Part shown: positions 1 to 8,100 of the stretch, one piece after another
Numbering within the stretch: the stretch's first letter is position 1
Layout: every line of letters starts with the position of its first letter
Assembly (NCBI GenBank): GCA_002690755.1
Contig: NZFT01000013.1
Location: 3,464 to 20,217, forward strand
Length of the DNA: 16,754 nucleotides
Source: Phycisphaerae bacterium
Lineage (GTDB): Bacteria; Planctomycetota; Phycisphaerae; Phycisphaerales; SM1A02
Reading direction: 5' to 3'
Position numbers and translations under genes: made by a program
Notes under the pieces: generated by a model
Database searches by the model: none
The model's input: the letters and a program-made list of their open reading frames with translations, nothing else
What the model was told of the DNA's origin: nothing

Positions 1-43
1 GCGTCCCGACGTCGATCCGACGATCGTCGCCGCCGAGGATTGA
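1..43 (+). CDS. possible 3' end of a convergent gene (partial)
   Basis: Reading plus-strand frame 2 from the window edge gives thirteen sense codons (RPDVDPTIVAAED) and a TGA stop at 41-43. Most codons end in G or C, as in the real genes of the window, whereas frame 1 across the same bases has many A/T third positions. This suggests the tail of a gene facing the minus-strand operon. Only 13 residues are visible, so no function can be proposed. An alternative is a minus-strand gene starting with the ATG at 68-70 and running off the edge, but that start has no visible ribosome-binding site. Confidence 0.3.
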   Translation, partial: RPDVDPTIVAAED

Positions 44-67
44 GACGCGGTCTCGCACCCGACGCCC

Positions 68-107
68 ATGATGAAGCATGATGAAGCGCGATGAAGCATG
101 ACGAAGC
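68..107. repeat. 4 x 10-bp tandem repeat
   Basis: Four head-to-tail decamers fill these positions: ATGATGAAGC twice, then GCGATGAAGC and ATGACGAAGC. The first two copies are identical; the third differs from them at two positions and the fourth at one. The array lies in the non-coding spacer after the transferase stop at 153, between it and the possible convergent gene. Function is unknown; simple replication slippage is the plainest explanation. Confidence 0.8.
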
Positions 108-127
108 ACGGTCGATCACCGCCGTGC
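106..127. terminator. weak hairpin in the convergent spacer
   Basis: A perfect 6-bp stem (GCACGG / CCGTGC) with a 10-nt loop lies about 25 bp past the minus-strand stop codon. There is no U-tract on either strand, so it is not a canonical intrinsic terminator. Its position between apparently convergent genes is the only other support. Confidence 0.25.
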
Positions 128-152
128 TGCTGCGACCGCTCCATTTCCAACG

Positions 153-1853
153 TCAGGCCGGATCGGCGTCCGGCTTCTCCACCGTTTCCACGGTGGAGTC
201 TTCAGAAGATGTTCCACCACCCTCTTCGCTCGCCTGCATCATCCATCGGTGCCGGAGCGCGGCCTTCGTGGCGGTCGCTCCAACCAGGCCGAAGAACACG
301 ATCGCCACCCCGTAGACGAGAAGGTATCGCGCGAACCCGAACGCCACCGCCGCGGCGAGTCCCACCCCGATCAGAACGAAGACCAGGTCGATGAGGTAGA
401 GGACGACGACCGCCTTCTTCACCGACTTGAAACTTCGAAGCAGGATGTGATGGATGTGATTCCGATCCGGTACGGACATCGGAAGACCCGCCAGCTTGCG
501 TCTGAGGATGGCGAGAACCGTGTCCATGATCGGCAGCGCGAAGATGATCAGACCCGCGATCACGTAGTGCGTCTGCCCTTCGCTGCCCAGCGAGAGAATG
601 ATGACCGCGCAGAGATAGCCGAGGAGCAGACTTCCGGCGTCTCCGAGGAAGATGACCGCCGGATTGAAGTTGAACGGCAGGAAACCGAGACAGGCCCCGA
701 GGATCGCGAGCGAAAGCACCAGTCGCGGCCCGGCGAGCCAGTCGACCTGTGGCGTGGCCCGATACTCGAGGTAGTCGTCCATGAGGGAGCTGTCGTTCTC
801 GTCCCAGACGCCGTTTCCGTCGAGATCCGGGCTCGAGAGCACGAAAGGTGGATCCTCGTCTGGAAGCATGCGCTCCCAGATCACCTGTTTCTCCGCCTGA
901 CCGTCACGGGCCCGCATCTCCTCGAAGGCCGACATCTCGATCGCCGTGTCGGCCGCGGCGACGGACTCGCGATGGTCGACGATCATGAGCATGATCGAAA
1001 CCGCGACGAAGCCGATTGCCATGATTCCGACCGAACCGGAAAGAAGACCGTCGAGACCGTCGATCAGATTCGCGGCGTTGCACGCGCCGAGCACCAACGC
1101 GGTGATGAAGATGATTCCCACCCAGTAGTACACGCCGTCCACCGTGAGCCACGGCAGGAAGTTCCAGTATTCCCCGACACCCTCGCCTCCGAGGTCGACC
1201 CAGTTCCAGACCGCGGCCTCGCGGACCGCCGGACCGACGCCGACCAGGAACGTCTGGGACATGCTCGAGAACCACTGACCGAGAATCGGACTGATGAGTC
1301 CCCGCGTCGCCTCCGTGCCGATGTCGCTCAGGGTGAGCGCGGCCGCCGCGATGAGCTGCCCCGCGATCTTCAACCGCGGGTCCCAGTGGAGGATGTCGTC
1401 GAACATCCCGGTCATGAAGATCGCGAACATGCCGAGCGTGATGGCCGGAGGCACGAAGGCGTAGGCGATCACGATGTCGTATCCACCGCTGCCGAGGAGA
1501 TAGCTCGCGACGATCGCGGCGGCGATGCCGGCGAACACCGCGGCACCACCGAGATAGGCGATCGGATAGGTATGCACCTTTCGATCCCCATCCGGACGAT
1601 CGACGATGTCGAACTTGATCGCGAGCCAGCGGACGATCGGGACGGTGAAGAGGGTCACCATGAAGGCGACGAGAAAGACCGGCAGGAAACCGTTCAGCAG
1701 TTCCGTGGTCGTCGGCTTCTCCACGGCGAACTCGACCGAGTAGTCCCGACTGAAGAAGATCGCCAGAAGGCTCTCCAGGACTCCCTCGGGTTCGTCGAAT
1801 CCACCGATCTTGAACGCCGATGCCTGAGCGAGGATTGAAAGCGGGCTTGTCAC
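153..1853 (-). CDS. WecA/MraY-family undecaprenyl-phosphate sugar-1-phosphate transferase with EF-hand-like insert
   Basis: This is a polytopic inner-membrane enzyme of glycosyltransferase family 4. The family transfers a sugar-1-phosphate from a UDP-sugar to undecaprenyl phosphate, the first lipid-linked step of polysaccharide synthesis. Family motifs appear in order: DRPDGDRKVH (85-94), the DD pair at 152-153, NAANLIDGLDGL (259-270), FNFNPAVIFLGDAGS (394-408) and HIHH (466-469). HIHH favours the WecA/TagO type over MraY proper. At 566 aa it is much longer than the roughly 350 aa usual for the family. The extra length lies in segments around 180-245 and 294-376 plus an acidic tail (541-566). 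The second insert contains DLDGNGVWDEND (343-354), matching an EF-hand calcium loop. The start is GTG at 1853, overlapping the upstream epimerase stop as GTGA, with GAGGTG at 1859-1864 as ribosome-binding site. The sugar substrate is not known. Confidence 0.93.
   Translation of the reverse strand: MTSPLSILAQASAFKIGGFDEPEGVLESLLAIFFSRDYSVEFAVEKPTTTELLNGFLPVFLVAFMVTLFTVPIVRWLAIKFDIVDRPDGDRKVHTYPIAYLGGAAVFAGIAAAIVASYLLGSGGYDIVIAYAFVPPAITLGMFAIFMTGMFDDILHWDPRLKIAGQLIAAAALTLSDIGTEATRGLISPILGQWFSSMSQTFLVGVGPAVREAAVWNWVDLGGEGVGEYWNFLPWLTVDGVYYWVGIIFITALVLGACNAANLIDGLDGLLSGSVGIMAIGFVAVSIMLMIVDHRESVAAADTAIEMSAFEEMRARDGQAEKQVIWERMLPDEDPPFVLSSPDLDGNGVWDENDSSLMDDYLEYRATPQVDWLAGPRLVLSLAILGACLGFLPFNFNPAVIFLGDAGSLLLGYLCAVIILSLGSEGQTHYVIAGLIIFALPIMDTVLAILRRKLAGLPMSVPDRNHIHHILLRSFKSVKKAVVVLYLIDLVFVLIGVGLAAAVAFGFARYLLVYGVAIVFFGLVGATATKAALRHRWMMQASEEGGGTSSEDSTVETVEKPDADPA
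158..197 (-). other. two hairpins in the 3' end of the transferase gene
   Basis: Two perfect dyads sit just before the transferase stop codon. Positions 178-197 form an 8-bp stem (TCCACCGT / ACGGTGGA) with a 4-nt loop. Positions 158-173 form a 5-bp stem (CCGGA / TCCGG) with a 6-nt loop. The first falls in codons for the repeated Thr-Val-Glu of the acidic tail, so it may simply reflect that peptide repeat. They could slow 3' exonuclease or help end the transcript, but no T-rich run follows. Confidence 0.3.
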
Positions 1854-2839
1854 GATTTCACCTCATTCGGCATCAACGCGGCGGCGATGTCGTCGATGGT
1901 CTGCTCGATCGTGATCGCCGGTCGGAAGTTGATCGCACGCTTGATGCGCGTGAGGTCGGGCTGACGGACCCGCAGGTCCTCGAATCCCTCGTCGTACGCC
2001 TCCGCGTACGGAATGCTCCTGATGCGACTCGAACTCCCCAGCTGGTCGCGGACGAGCCTGGCAAGCTCGCCGATCTCGATCGGCTCGTCGCGGCCGAGAT
2101 TGAACACCCGGCCATGGCACTCGGATTCCGCCAGAAGCATGGGAAGCACGGAAACGACGTCGCGGACGTCGCAGAAGCAACGTGCCTGTCGCCCGTCTCC
2201 GTGCACCTCGATCGACCGACCTGCGAGGGCGGCTGCGATGAATCGCGGCAGCACCATTCCGTACTCGCCGGACTGGCGCGGGCCGACGGTGTTGAAGAAC
2301 CGGACGACCGTGGTGGGCGCGAGCCCCTGGCGATGGTGCGCGAGGGCGAGATATTCGTCGATCGCCTTGGAACACGCGTAGGACCATCGGGTCTTGGTCG
2401 TCGGCCCGTAGGTGACGTCGTCATCCTCGGAGAACGGGATGCGGGTGCTCTTGCCGTAGACCTCGCTGGTCGAAGCGATCAGCGTCGGCACCCGTCCTCG
2501 ACGGGCGAACTCCAGAACCGCGGAGGTCTCGTGCACGTTCGTCTCGATCGTCCGGATCGGCGCTTCGACCACGAGCCTCACCCCGACCGATGCGGCGAGG
2601 TGGAAACAACCGGTGAACGTCGCAGCGTCCATTTGAGGAAGCACCTCGGAGACGGTGCCCTCTCGAAAGACGAACCGATCCCCACCGGAGCGGATGGCTC
2701 CGGCGAGGTTCTCCCTCGACCCGGTCGAGAGATCGTCCACCACGACCACGCGAGCGCCATCGGCCAGGAGATGGTCCACGAGGTGAGACCCGATGAAACC
2801 AGCGCCTCCGGTGACGAGGATTGTTCCACCGTCGCTCAA
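1850..2839 (-). CDS. NAD-dependent sugar-nucleotide epimerase/dehydratase (extended SDR)
   Basis: This is a cytoplasmic sugar-nucleotide enzyme of the extended short-chain dehydrogenase family (GalE / UDP-glucuronate decarboxylase / dTDP-glucose dehydratase type). Counting from a TTG start at 2839 it is 329 aa. The NAD-binding GGAGFIG is at 11-17, the STSEVYG strand with catalytic Ser/Thr at 123-129, and the catalytic pair Tyr154/Lys158 lies in SYACSK. NTVGPRQSGEYG (183-194) and the VHGDGRQAR region (212-220) are typical of these enzymes. The open frame extends to an ATG at 2956, inside the wzc-like gene. I prefer TTG because GGAG (2847-2850) lies 7 nt upstream and the protein then begins six residues before the first strand, as is usual. 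Its stop overlaps the sugar-phosphate transferase start by 4 bp, suggesting that it makes that enzyme's UDP-sugar (inference). Exact reaction not resolved. Confidence 0.9.
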   Translation of the reverse strand: MSDGGTILVTGGAGFIGSHLVDHLLADGARVVVVDDLSTGSRENLAGAIRSGGDRFVFREGTVSEVLPQMDAATFTGCFHLAASVGVRLVVEAPIRTIETNVHETSAVLEFARRGRVPTLIASTSEVYGKSTRIPFSEDDDVTYGPTTKTRWSYACSKAIDEYLALAHHRQGLAPTTVVRFFNTVGPRQSGEYGMVLPRFIAAALAGRSIEVHGDGRQARCFCDVRDVVSVLPMLLAESECHGRVFNLGRDEPIEIGELARLVRDQLGSSSRIRSIPYAEAYDEGFEDLRVRQPDLTRIKRAINFRPAITIEQTIDDIAAALMPNEVKS

Positions 2840-2846
2840 TTCATGA

Positions 2847-2850
2847 CTCC
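2847..2850 (-). promoter_or_regulatory. ribosome-binding site supporting the TTG start of the epimerase
   Basis: GGAG on the minus strand lies 7 nt before the TTG at 2839-2837. An ATG between them (2844-2842) is followed one codon later by a stop, giving a two-codon ORF whose TGA overlaps the TTG. The TTG is therefore the best start near the conserved N-terminus. Confidence 0.5.
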
Positions 2851-2888
2851 ATCCACGGCGATCCCGGGGGGTCGCTGGCACCGGCGTC

Positions 2889-5081
2889 TCAATCTTCGCC
2901 CGGTTGATCGTTCGTGTACTGCGCGATCGCCTGGTAGTTTCGACGGAAGTAGCCACCGGCCGTGTTGCGAGGACGGTTCAACACGATTCCGAGGAGGACG
3001 CCCGAGTGGTCGTTCAACTGACGAATCAGTCGGGCGACGAGGCCGCGGTCCTCGGAGAATGCACGGACGACCAGGACCGTCGCATCGACGGCATGCGCGA
3101 TGCTCATGGATTCGCTGGCGACCACGAGCGGAGGACCATCGATCAGCACCACGTCGTACCGCGTTCCGAGCTCCTTGAGGAAACGACCGGCGGTTTCGCC
3201 GTCGAAGCGTTCGATCACCCGATTCGCGGTGGTCCCCACCGGAACGACCGAGATGCCGTCGGAGGTGGTCTGAATCACACCGTCGATCTCGGCGGCCTCG
3301 CAGAGCACGTCTCCCAGGCCCGGATCCTCAGGATCGAGACCGAGAATCGAACCGATGCGTGGACGTCTGAAGTTCGCGTCGACGATCGCGACCGAGCGAC
3401 CCGCCGCCGCCGCGGTCGCGGCGAGATTGATCACCACCGAACTGGTTCCGGCATCGGGCATGCCCGCGGAAAACAGCACGGTCCGCGCTTCGCTCCCGAT
3501 CCGCGCCTTGCGGAATGCGGTCGCGAACTGCCGGTAGCTCTCGGCGATCACCGAATTCGGATGATCCCGGACCGCGGTCTCGGCCCGCGACGCATCGGTG
3601 GGGTCGTCCTTGAGATCGGGAATCACGCCGAGGATCCGACTGCCCGGAATCGCGGCGAGATCGTTGGTCGATCGGACCCGCTGATCGAGCATCTCCCGGA
3701 GGAACACCAGACCGGCGACCAGGAAGAGCGAGAGGATCGTCACCCCGGGGATCATGGTGTACCACATCGGCCAGACCGCTTCGGTCGGCCGCTGCACGGC
3801 CGTCACCAACTGCACCGCATCGGAGTCGTCACGAAGAAACACCGCTCGGATATCGTCCATCTGGCGGATGATCTCCGCCCGACGCTCCTCCTGGCGGACC
3901 AGTCGGGACTCCAGCTTCCGAAGAGACGCGAGGTTCGCGGTGGATTCGATCAGCGCCTGGCTGATCACGTCGATCTCCTCCGCGAGCATCTGCTCGGTGC
4001 GGGTCAGCGACTCGATCTGGTTGTTCGTGAGCGAGAGTTCGGCCGCGAGATTCCGGTTGATGATCTCCTGGATCTTCCGATCCTTCTCGCGGATCCGGGC
4101 GTCGAGCTGTCGATCGGTCTTCTTGACCTGACTGTGGTCGGGCCCGAAACTCTGACGGTGCTCCGCGAGGATGCCGCGCAGCAACTGGATCTCCGTGAGG
4201 GCCTGTCGCACGACGATGTCGGCCTCGGCGTTGCGAATGTCCTCCTGCTCCGGATCGGCGATTCCATTCAGCTTGGCGTTCAACTGCCCCCGCGTTCCCA
4301 TCCCCATCTCGAGCGCAGAGAGAAGTTCGTTTCGTTCGAGCTCACGGGCGGTCAGGTCCTCCTGCAACGAACCTGAATCATCATTCAGTCCGAGGATGCT
4401 GTTCTGCCCGATCTCGTCCTTGATCTTGCCTTCGAGGGTCAGGATGAGGTCGTCGATCTCCTCGAGCTTGTTCTGGTAGGGACGGATCGCCTCGTCCAGA
4501 CGGCGATCCCGGCTCCGCTGCCGCTGGGCGTCGTACTGACCCTGCACCTCGGAGAGGAGGACGAGGACGTCATCCGGGTTCTGTGCACGCCACTTGATCT
4601 GGAAGAACTCGGTGCGCTTGACGTGACTGGCGGAGATCTCGTCCATCAACTCGATCAGCGCCTCCTGCGGATTCAGCTGGTCGTTCTCCGTACGCCACTG
4701 CTGGATCCAGTCGATGGTCTGGACGTTGTCCGAGTCGATGACCCGCCGCAGAAGTGGTTCCGAAATCGCGATCGCGGCTTCGGTGGAAGCGAGACGAGCC
4801 ACGGTGTCCTCGTTCCGGTTGTCCGAACCCAGGGCATCATCCGCTCCGCCGATCTCGGCCAGCAAGCGATAGGTGGACACGCCTTCGAATTCGGGCATCA
4901 GGGCGCTGGTCACCACGAAGGCACCGGTACCGAAGAGCAATCCGAAGAATCCCGTCACGATGAACAGCGTCAGATTCTGTCGCAGCACGCGAACCGGATC
5001 GAGAGCATTCGCCCCACTCTTGGCGGGTGAATGGTTCCGGCTCGAGGAGGCCGGAGACTGTCTGGAGGTCTGGACGCTCAT
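2889..5081 (-). CDS. Wzz/Wzc-like polysaccharide co-polymerase with degenerate BY-kinase domain
   Basis: This 730-aa inner-membrane protein resembles Wzc/ExoP-type chain-length regulators with a fused tyrosine kinase. Order: cytoplasmic N-terminus, first membrane segment about 36-60, a long extracytoplasmic region rich in predicted coiled coil (about 190-410), a proline-containing stretch and second membrane segment about 438-463, then a CpsD/CapB-like ATPase domain. In that domain the P-loop reads GMPDAGTSS (540-548), with Thr546 where the family has the catalytic Lys. Walker A' is VDANFRRP (567-574), with Asn570 in place of the second Asp. Walker B LIDGPP (646-651) is intact. The oligomerisation motif EX2RX2R reads Glu514, Arg517, Ala520. 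The tail keeps three tyrosines (711, 716, 722). It is therefore probably a weak or inactive kinase that still acts in chain-length control or export (inference). The gene lies between the TPR and epimerase genes, 49 bp before the latter. Confidence 0.93.
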   Translation of the reverse strand: MSVQTSRQSPASSSRNHSPAKSGANALDPVRVLRQNLTLFIVTGFFGLLFGTGAFVVTSALMPEFEGVSTYRLLAEIGGADDALGSDNRNEDTVARLASTEAAIAISEPLLRRVIDSDNVQTIDWIQQWRTENDQLNPQEALIELMDEISASHVKRTEFFQIKWRAQNPDDVLVLLSEVQGQYDAQRQRSRDRRLDEAIRPYQNKLEEIDDLILTLEGKIKDEIGQNSILGLNDDSGSLQEDLTARELERNELLSALEMGMGTRGQLNAKLNGIADPEQEDIRNAEADIVVRQALTEIQLLRGILAEHRQSFGPDHSQVKKTDRQLDARIREKDRKIQEIINRNLAAELSLTNNQIESLTRTEQMLAEEIDVISQALIESTANLASLRKLESRLVRQEERRAEIIRQMDDIRAVFLRDDSDAVQLVTAVQRPTEAVWPMWYTMIPGVTILSLFLVAGLVFLREMLDQRVRSTNDLAAIPGSRILGVIPDLKDDPTDASRAETAVRDHPNSVIAESYRQFATAFRKARIGSEARTVLFSAGMPDAGTSSVVINLAATAAAAGRSVAIVDANFRRPRIGSILGLDPEDPGLGDVLCEAAEIDGVIQTTSDGISVVPVGTTANRVIERFDGETAGRFLKELGTRYDVVLIDGPPLVVASESMSIAHAVDATVLVVRAFSEDRGLVARLIRQLNDHSGVLLGIVLNRPRNTAGGYFRRNYQAIAQYTNDQPGED

Positions 5082-5096
5082 GGTTTTCCAATTTCC

Positions 5097-5123
5097 GGGC
5101 CTGACAGGCCCAATCTTCTGTCA
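5097..5123 (-). other. overlapping dyads in the leader of the wzc-like gene
   Basis: Two inverted repeats share bases. Positions 5097-5111 form GGGCCT / AGGCCC with a 3-nt loop. Positions 5102-5107 and 5118-5123 form TGACAG / CTGTCA with a 10-nt loop. They cannot form together. The leader also contains TTGACA (5119-5124, minus strand), a perfect -35 sequence, but no -10 box at the right spacing. A two-state leader or operator is possible but unproven. Confidence 0.3.
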
Positions 5124-5168
5124 ATGTGCCTCAGTAGAATCGTCTGGTTGCAGGCTTCCCGCCAGCGA

Positions 5169-5186
5169 ACCCCACCACTTCGGGGT
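5169..5186 (-). terminator. short hairpin just after the TPR gene stop
   Basis: ACCCC and GGGGT pair with an 8-nt loop, two bases downstream of the TPR stop codon at 5189-5191. No T-run follows. It may be a weak terminator or an intercistronic stabiliser; chance is not excluded for a 5-bp stem. Confidence 0.25.
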
Positions 5187-5188
5187 CA

Positions 5189-8100
5189 TCACTTCCCGCA
5201 TTCCCCAAGCGCCGTCATCAGCCGATCGATCTGACTCTGTTCACTGAGCGCCGGATCGCTGTCGCCGGCCTTCTTGAGCGCAGTTCTTGCCTCTCCGCAT
5301 TCGTCGCGGACGAGGTGGACCTTGGCGAGGTGGATCCAGCTCTGCACCTTGATCGGGTTGATCTCCAGCGCGTTCCGGAATTCCTGGGCGGCCTTCGCGA
5401 GCAGATCGGCCGTGTTCCAGCCTTCCAGTGCTCCCGCCTCCGCTTCCTCGTGCATCCGCCAGTAGATCTCTCCGAGCGTGTCGCGATACGCGGCATTGTC
5501 GGGTTCGGATGCGACGACATCGAGACTCAGCGGCAGCGCCACTTCGAGATCACCGTCGCAACTCGCGATTGCATAGGCCAGGTTGTTCTTCACCGTCGGT
5601 TCCGAGGGACGAAGCGCGGACGCCTGCTCGAAGATCGAGATCGCCCGCTCGCAATCCGGATCATCCGATCGCAGCATCACGTATCCCAGTTGCACCATTG
5701 CCGCGTATCGTCCCTGCTCGGTGGCCTCGGGATTCGCCATGGCTTCCTCCAGCACCTCCATGCAACGTTCCTCGTCGCCGGCGATCTGCCATGCCGACGC
5801 CACGCGAAGCAGTTCCGGAAGCGACGGGTTCCCACCCGAAACACCACGGACCCAGGCGTCCATCGCCTCGGCCTGCGCGAGTTCGAACCTGAACTCGGCG
5901 TTGTCCGAGTCGCCGACACCCGTGACCTGGGTCCCGAAGATCCACCGGTACCAGAACGCGATCTGCTGGAGGTAGTAGGCCTTCACCGCCTTCGCTTGCG
6001 CAAGATCCTCCTCGTCGTCACCAGCTCCTTCGATCTTCTGATCGGCGATCGTCACATACTGCTGGCGGATCGATTCGATCTGCTTCAGTCCAAGCCCCTT
6101 CCGCGCCGCCTGTCGCTCGACCGCGGCGGCGTAGGCCGCGGCCAGGCCGGGGTCGCTCATGAAGACCCGCTTGTGCTCGGAAGTGCGGTCCGGCAACCGA
6201 ACCACCGTCGCCGCGTCCGCGGGAACCCGACGCATCCTCATCAGAACCTCCTGCTTCAGGAGGGATGCGTTCGACGTCAGTTCGAAGGCTTCGGCGAAGA
6301 TCTCCGCCGCCCGGTCGTATTCCAGTCGATCCGCTCGAAGCGCCGCGATACGGGACATGAGACGGATGTTCGTGGGCTGACGTGCGATCGCCGCCTGCAG
6401 AACCGTGAGCGCCTTGGCGTCGAGCCCCAACTGCCGGTCGAGGAGATCCGAAAGCAGGATCGACGCCTCCGGCACGTCGTTCCGAACCGCGATGAAGCTC
6501 TCAAGCTCCGCCGATGCGAGTTCGTATCGGAAATTCCGAGCGAGCAGAATCACCAGCGCCCGTCGTTTCTCCCAGCTCGTGTTGTCCAGGTTGATCGCCT
6601 CGCCGAAGTGCATCACCGCGGCGTCGAAGGCGACCCTCGACGCGTCGGGGTCGGGATTCGATTCCGCACGAAGCGCCAGCGCATCACCCCACAACTGCTG
6701 GGCCGCCCCGTTGCTCTTCGTCAGCTGGGATGCGGCGGCCGCGAACGCTTCAGCCTCATCGAGGAACGGCTCCATCGCCTCGAAACTCCCGGTGGATCGA
6801 CGGATGGCCGCCGCCTCGGTGACCGCGAGCTGTCCGAGCAGGAGCTGCTCCGGGTAGTTCGGATCCTCCTGATCGACGAACTCCTCGATCAGCGAACGTC
6901 CCTTCTCGACCTCGAAGGCTCTGAGATAGTCGTTGATCAGATCCCGCGCCACGAATCGAATGACCGTCGAATCGAGATTCTGCGCCTTCACGTTCTCGAA
7001 GAGCCGCTCCGAGAATCCGATCACATCCTGCGTGGAGTTGCGATCCCGCAGGATTCCGATGATCAAGGCCGTGGCCTGATTCGAGCCACTCTTCTGGGCG
7101 GCCTCCGCTTCGTGGAACTTCTCCAACGCACGATTGCGATCCGAATCCCAGATCAACCGCCCCTGCTCGACGAGCAGCAGCGACTCCCGATCCACGTTCC
7201 GGCCGGAATAGTCCTCGCCGGACGCTCTGATTCTCGCAACCGCGTCGTCGAGGGTCTGATAGGCCTCCTCGGGGTTGCCGCTCGCTCGCAGATAGCGACT
7301 GATCGCGATCACGATCGTCGGATCGGTGTCGTCGTATCTCAGGAGTCGGTCCAGCACCTTGTCGGCCTCGTCGATCCGCTCGAGCTTCAACTTCCGGATC
7401 GCGTCCTGCCGCTTCGCCGGACTGAGTCGAGACCATTCGCGTTCCCCGAATTCGGGACGCATCTCGGGTTCACGGGTGTTGGGATTCAAGGCCTCGACCA
7501 GAATGTCCGCCCGCGACACCGGCAGTTCCTTCAGAAGCTGGACGAGATTGATCGCATTCGAGTAGTTCGCCGGCGCAAGCTGGAAGATCCGACGGCGCTC
7601 CTTGAGGATTCGACCGGGGTCGCCGCCCGGGAAGGCCTGCTCGGCCCTGAACCATGCTTCCCGGAAGCTCGAGTCGCTGCGACCTCCCGCGAGCGCCGTC
7701 CGACGATAGACGTCGAGGGCCTGGTCGGTGTCGCCGCTCTCCGCAAGCACGCGGGCCAGCGCGTTCGCGACTCGAACGATGGTCGGATTCTGGGCGTTCG
7801 CGAGCTTCAACTGCTGGATCGCGGTCTCCCGGTCGCCCTTCTGCAGGAGGAGCGCCGCGTAGACGTATCGATTCTCGGGCGTTCCGAGACCCCGGGCACC
7901 GCAGACCTCCTCGGCGAGCAGCAGCGCTGCTTCGTCGTCGCCCCGCTCCTTCGCGATCACGATCTGCATCTGGCCGAGATACGCGGAATCCCCCTCGAGC
8001 GACTTCAGATCGGCGAGGAGTGCGGTCGCCTGATCGAGGTCGCGTCGACGGACGTTGACCGACTCGCGGATCAGGTAGCGGACGACCCGCGGCGACCTCG

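Noticed and set aside
68..107. CRISPR-like array
   Set aside because: The 10-bp units are directly abutting with no spacers, and no cas genes are nearby.
249..1838. Plus-strand open frame of 529 codons opposite the sugar-phosphate transferase
   Set aside because: Highly charged, low-complexity translation with no motifs. The opposite strand carries every WecA-family motif.
1820..3178. Plus-strand open frame of 452 codons across the epimerase and the end of the wzc-like gene
   Set aside because: It spans two well-supported minus-strand genes and their spacer, and has no protein-like features.
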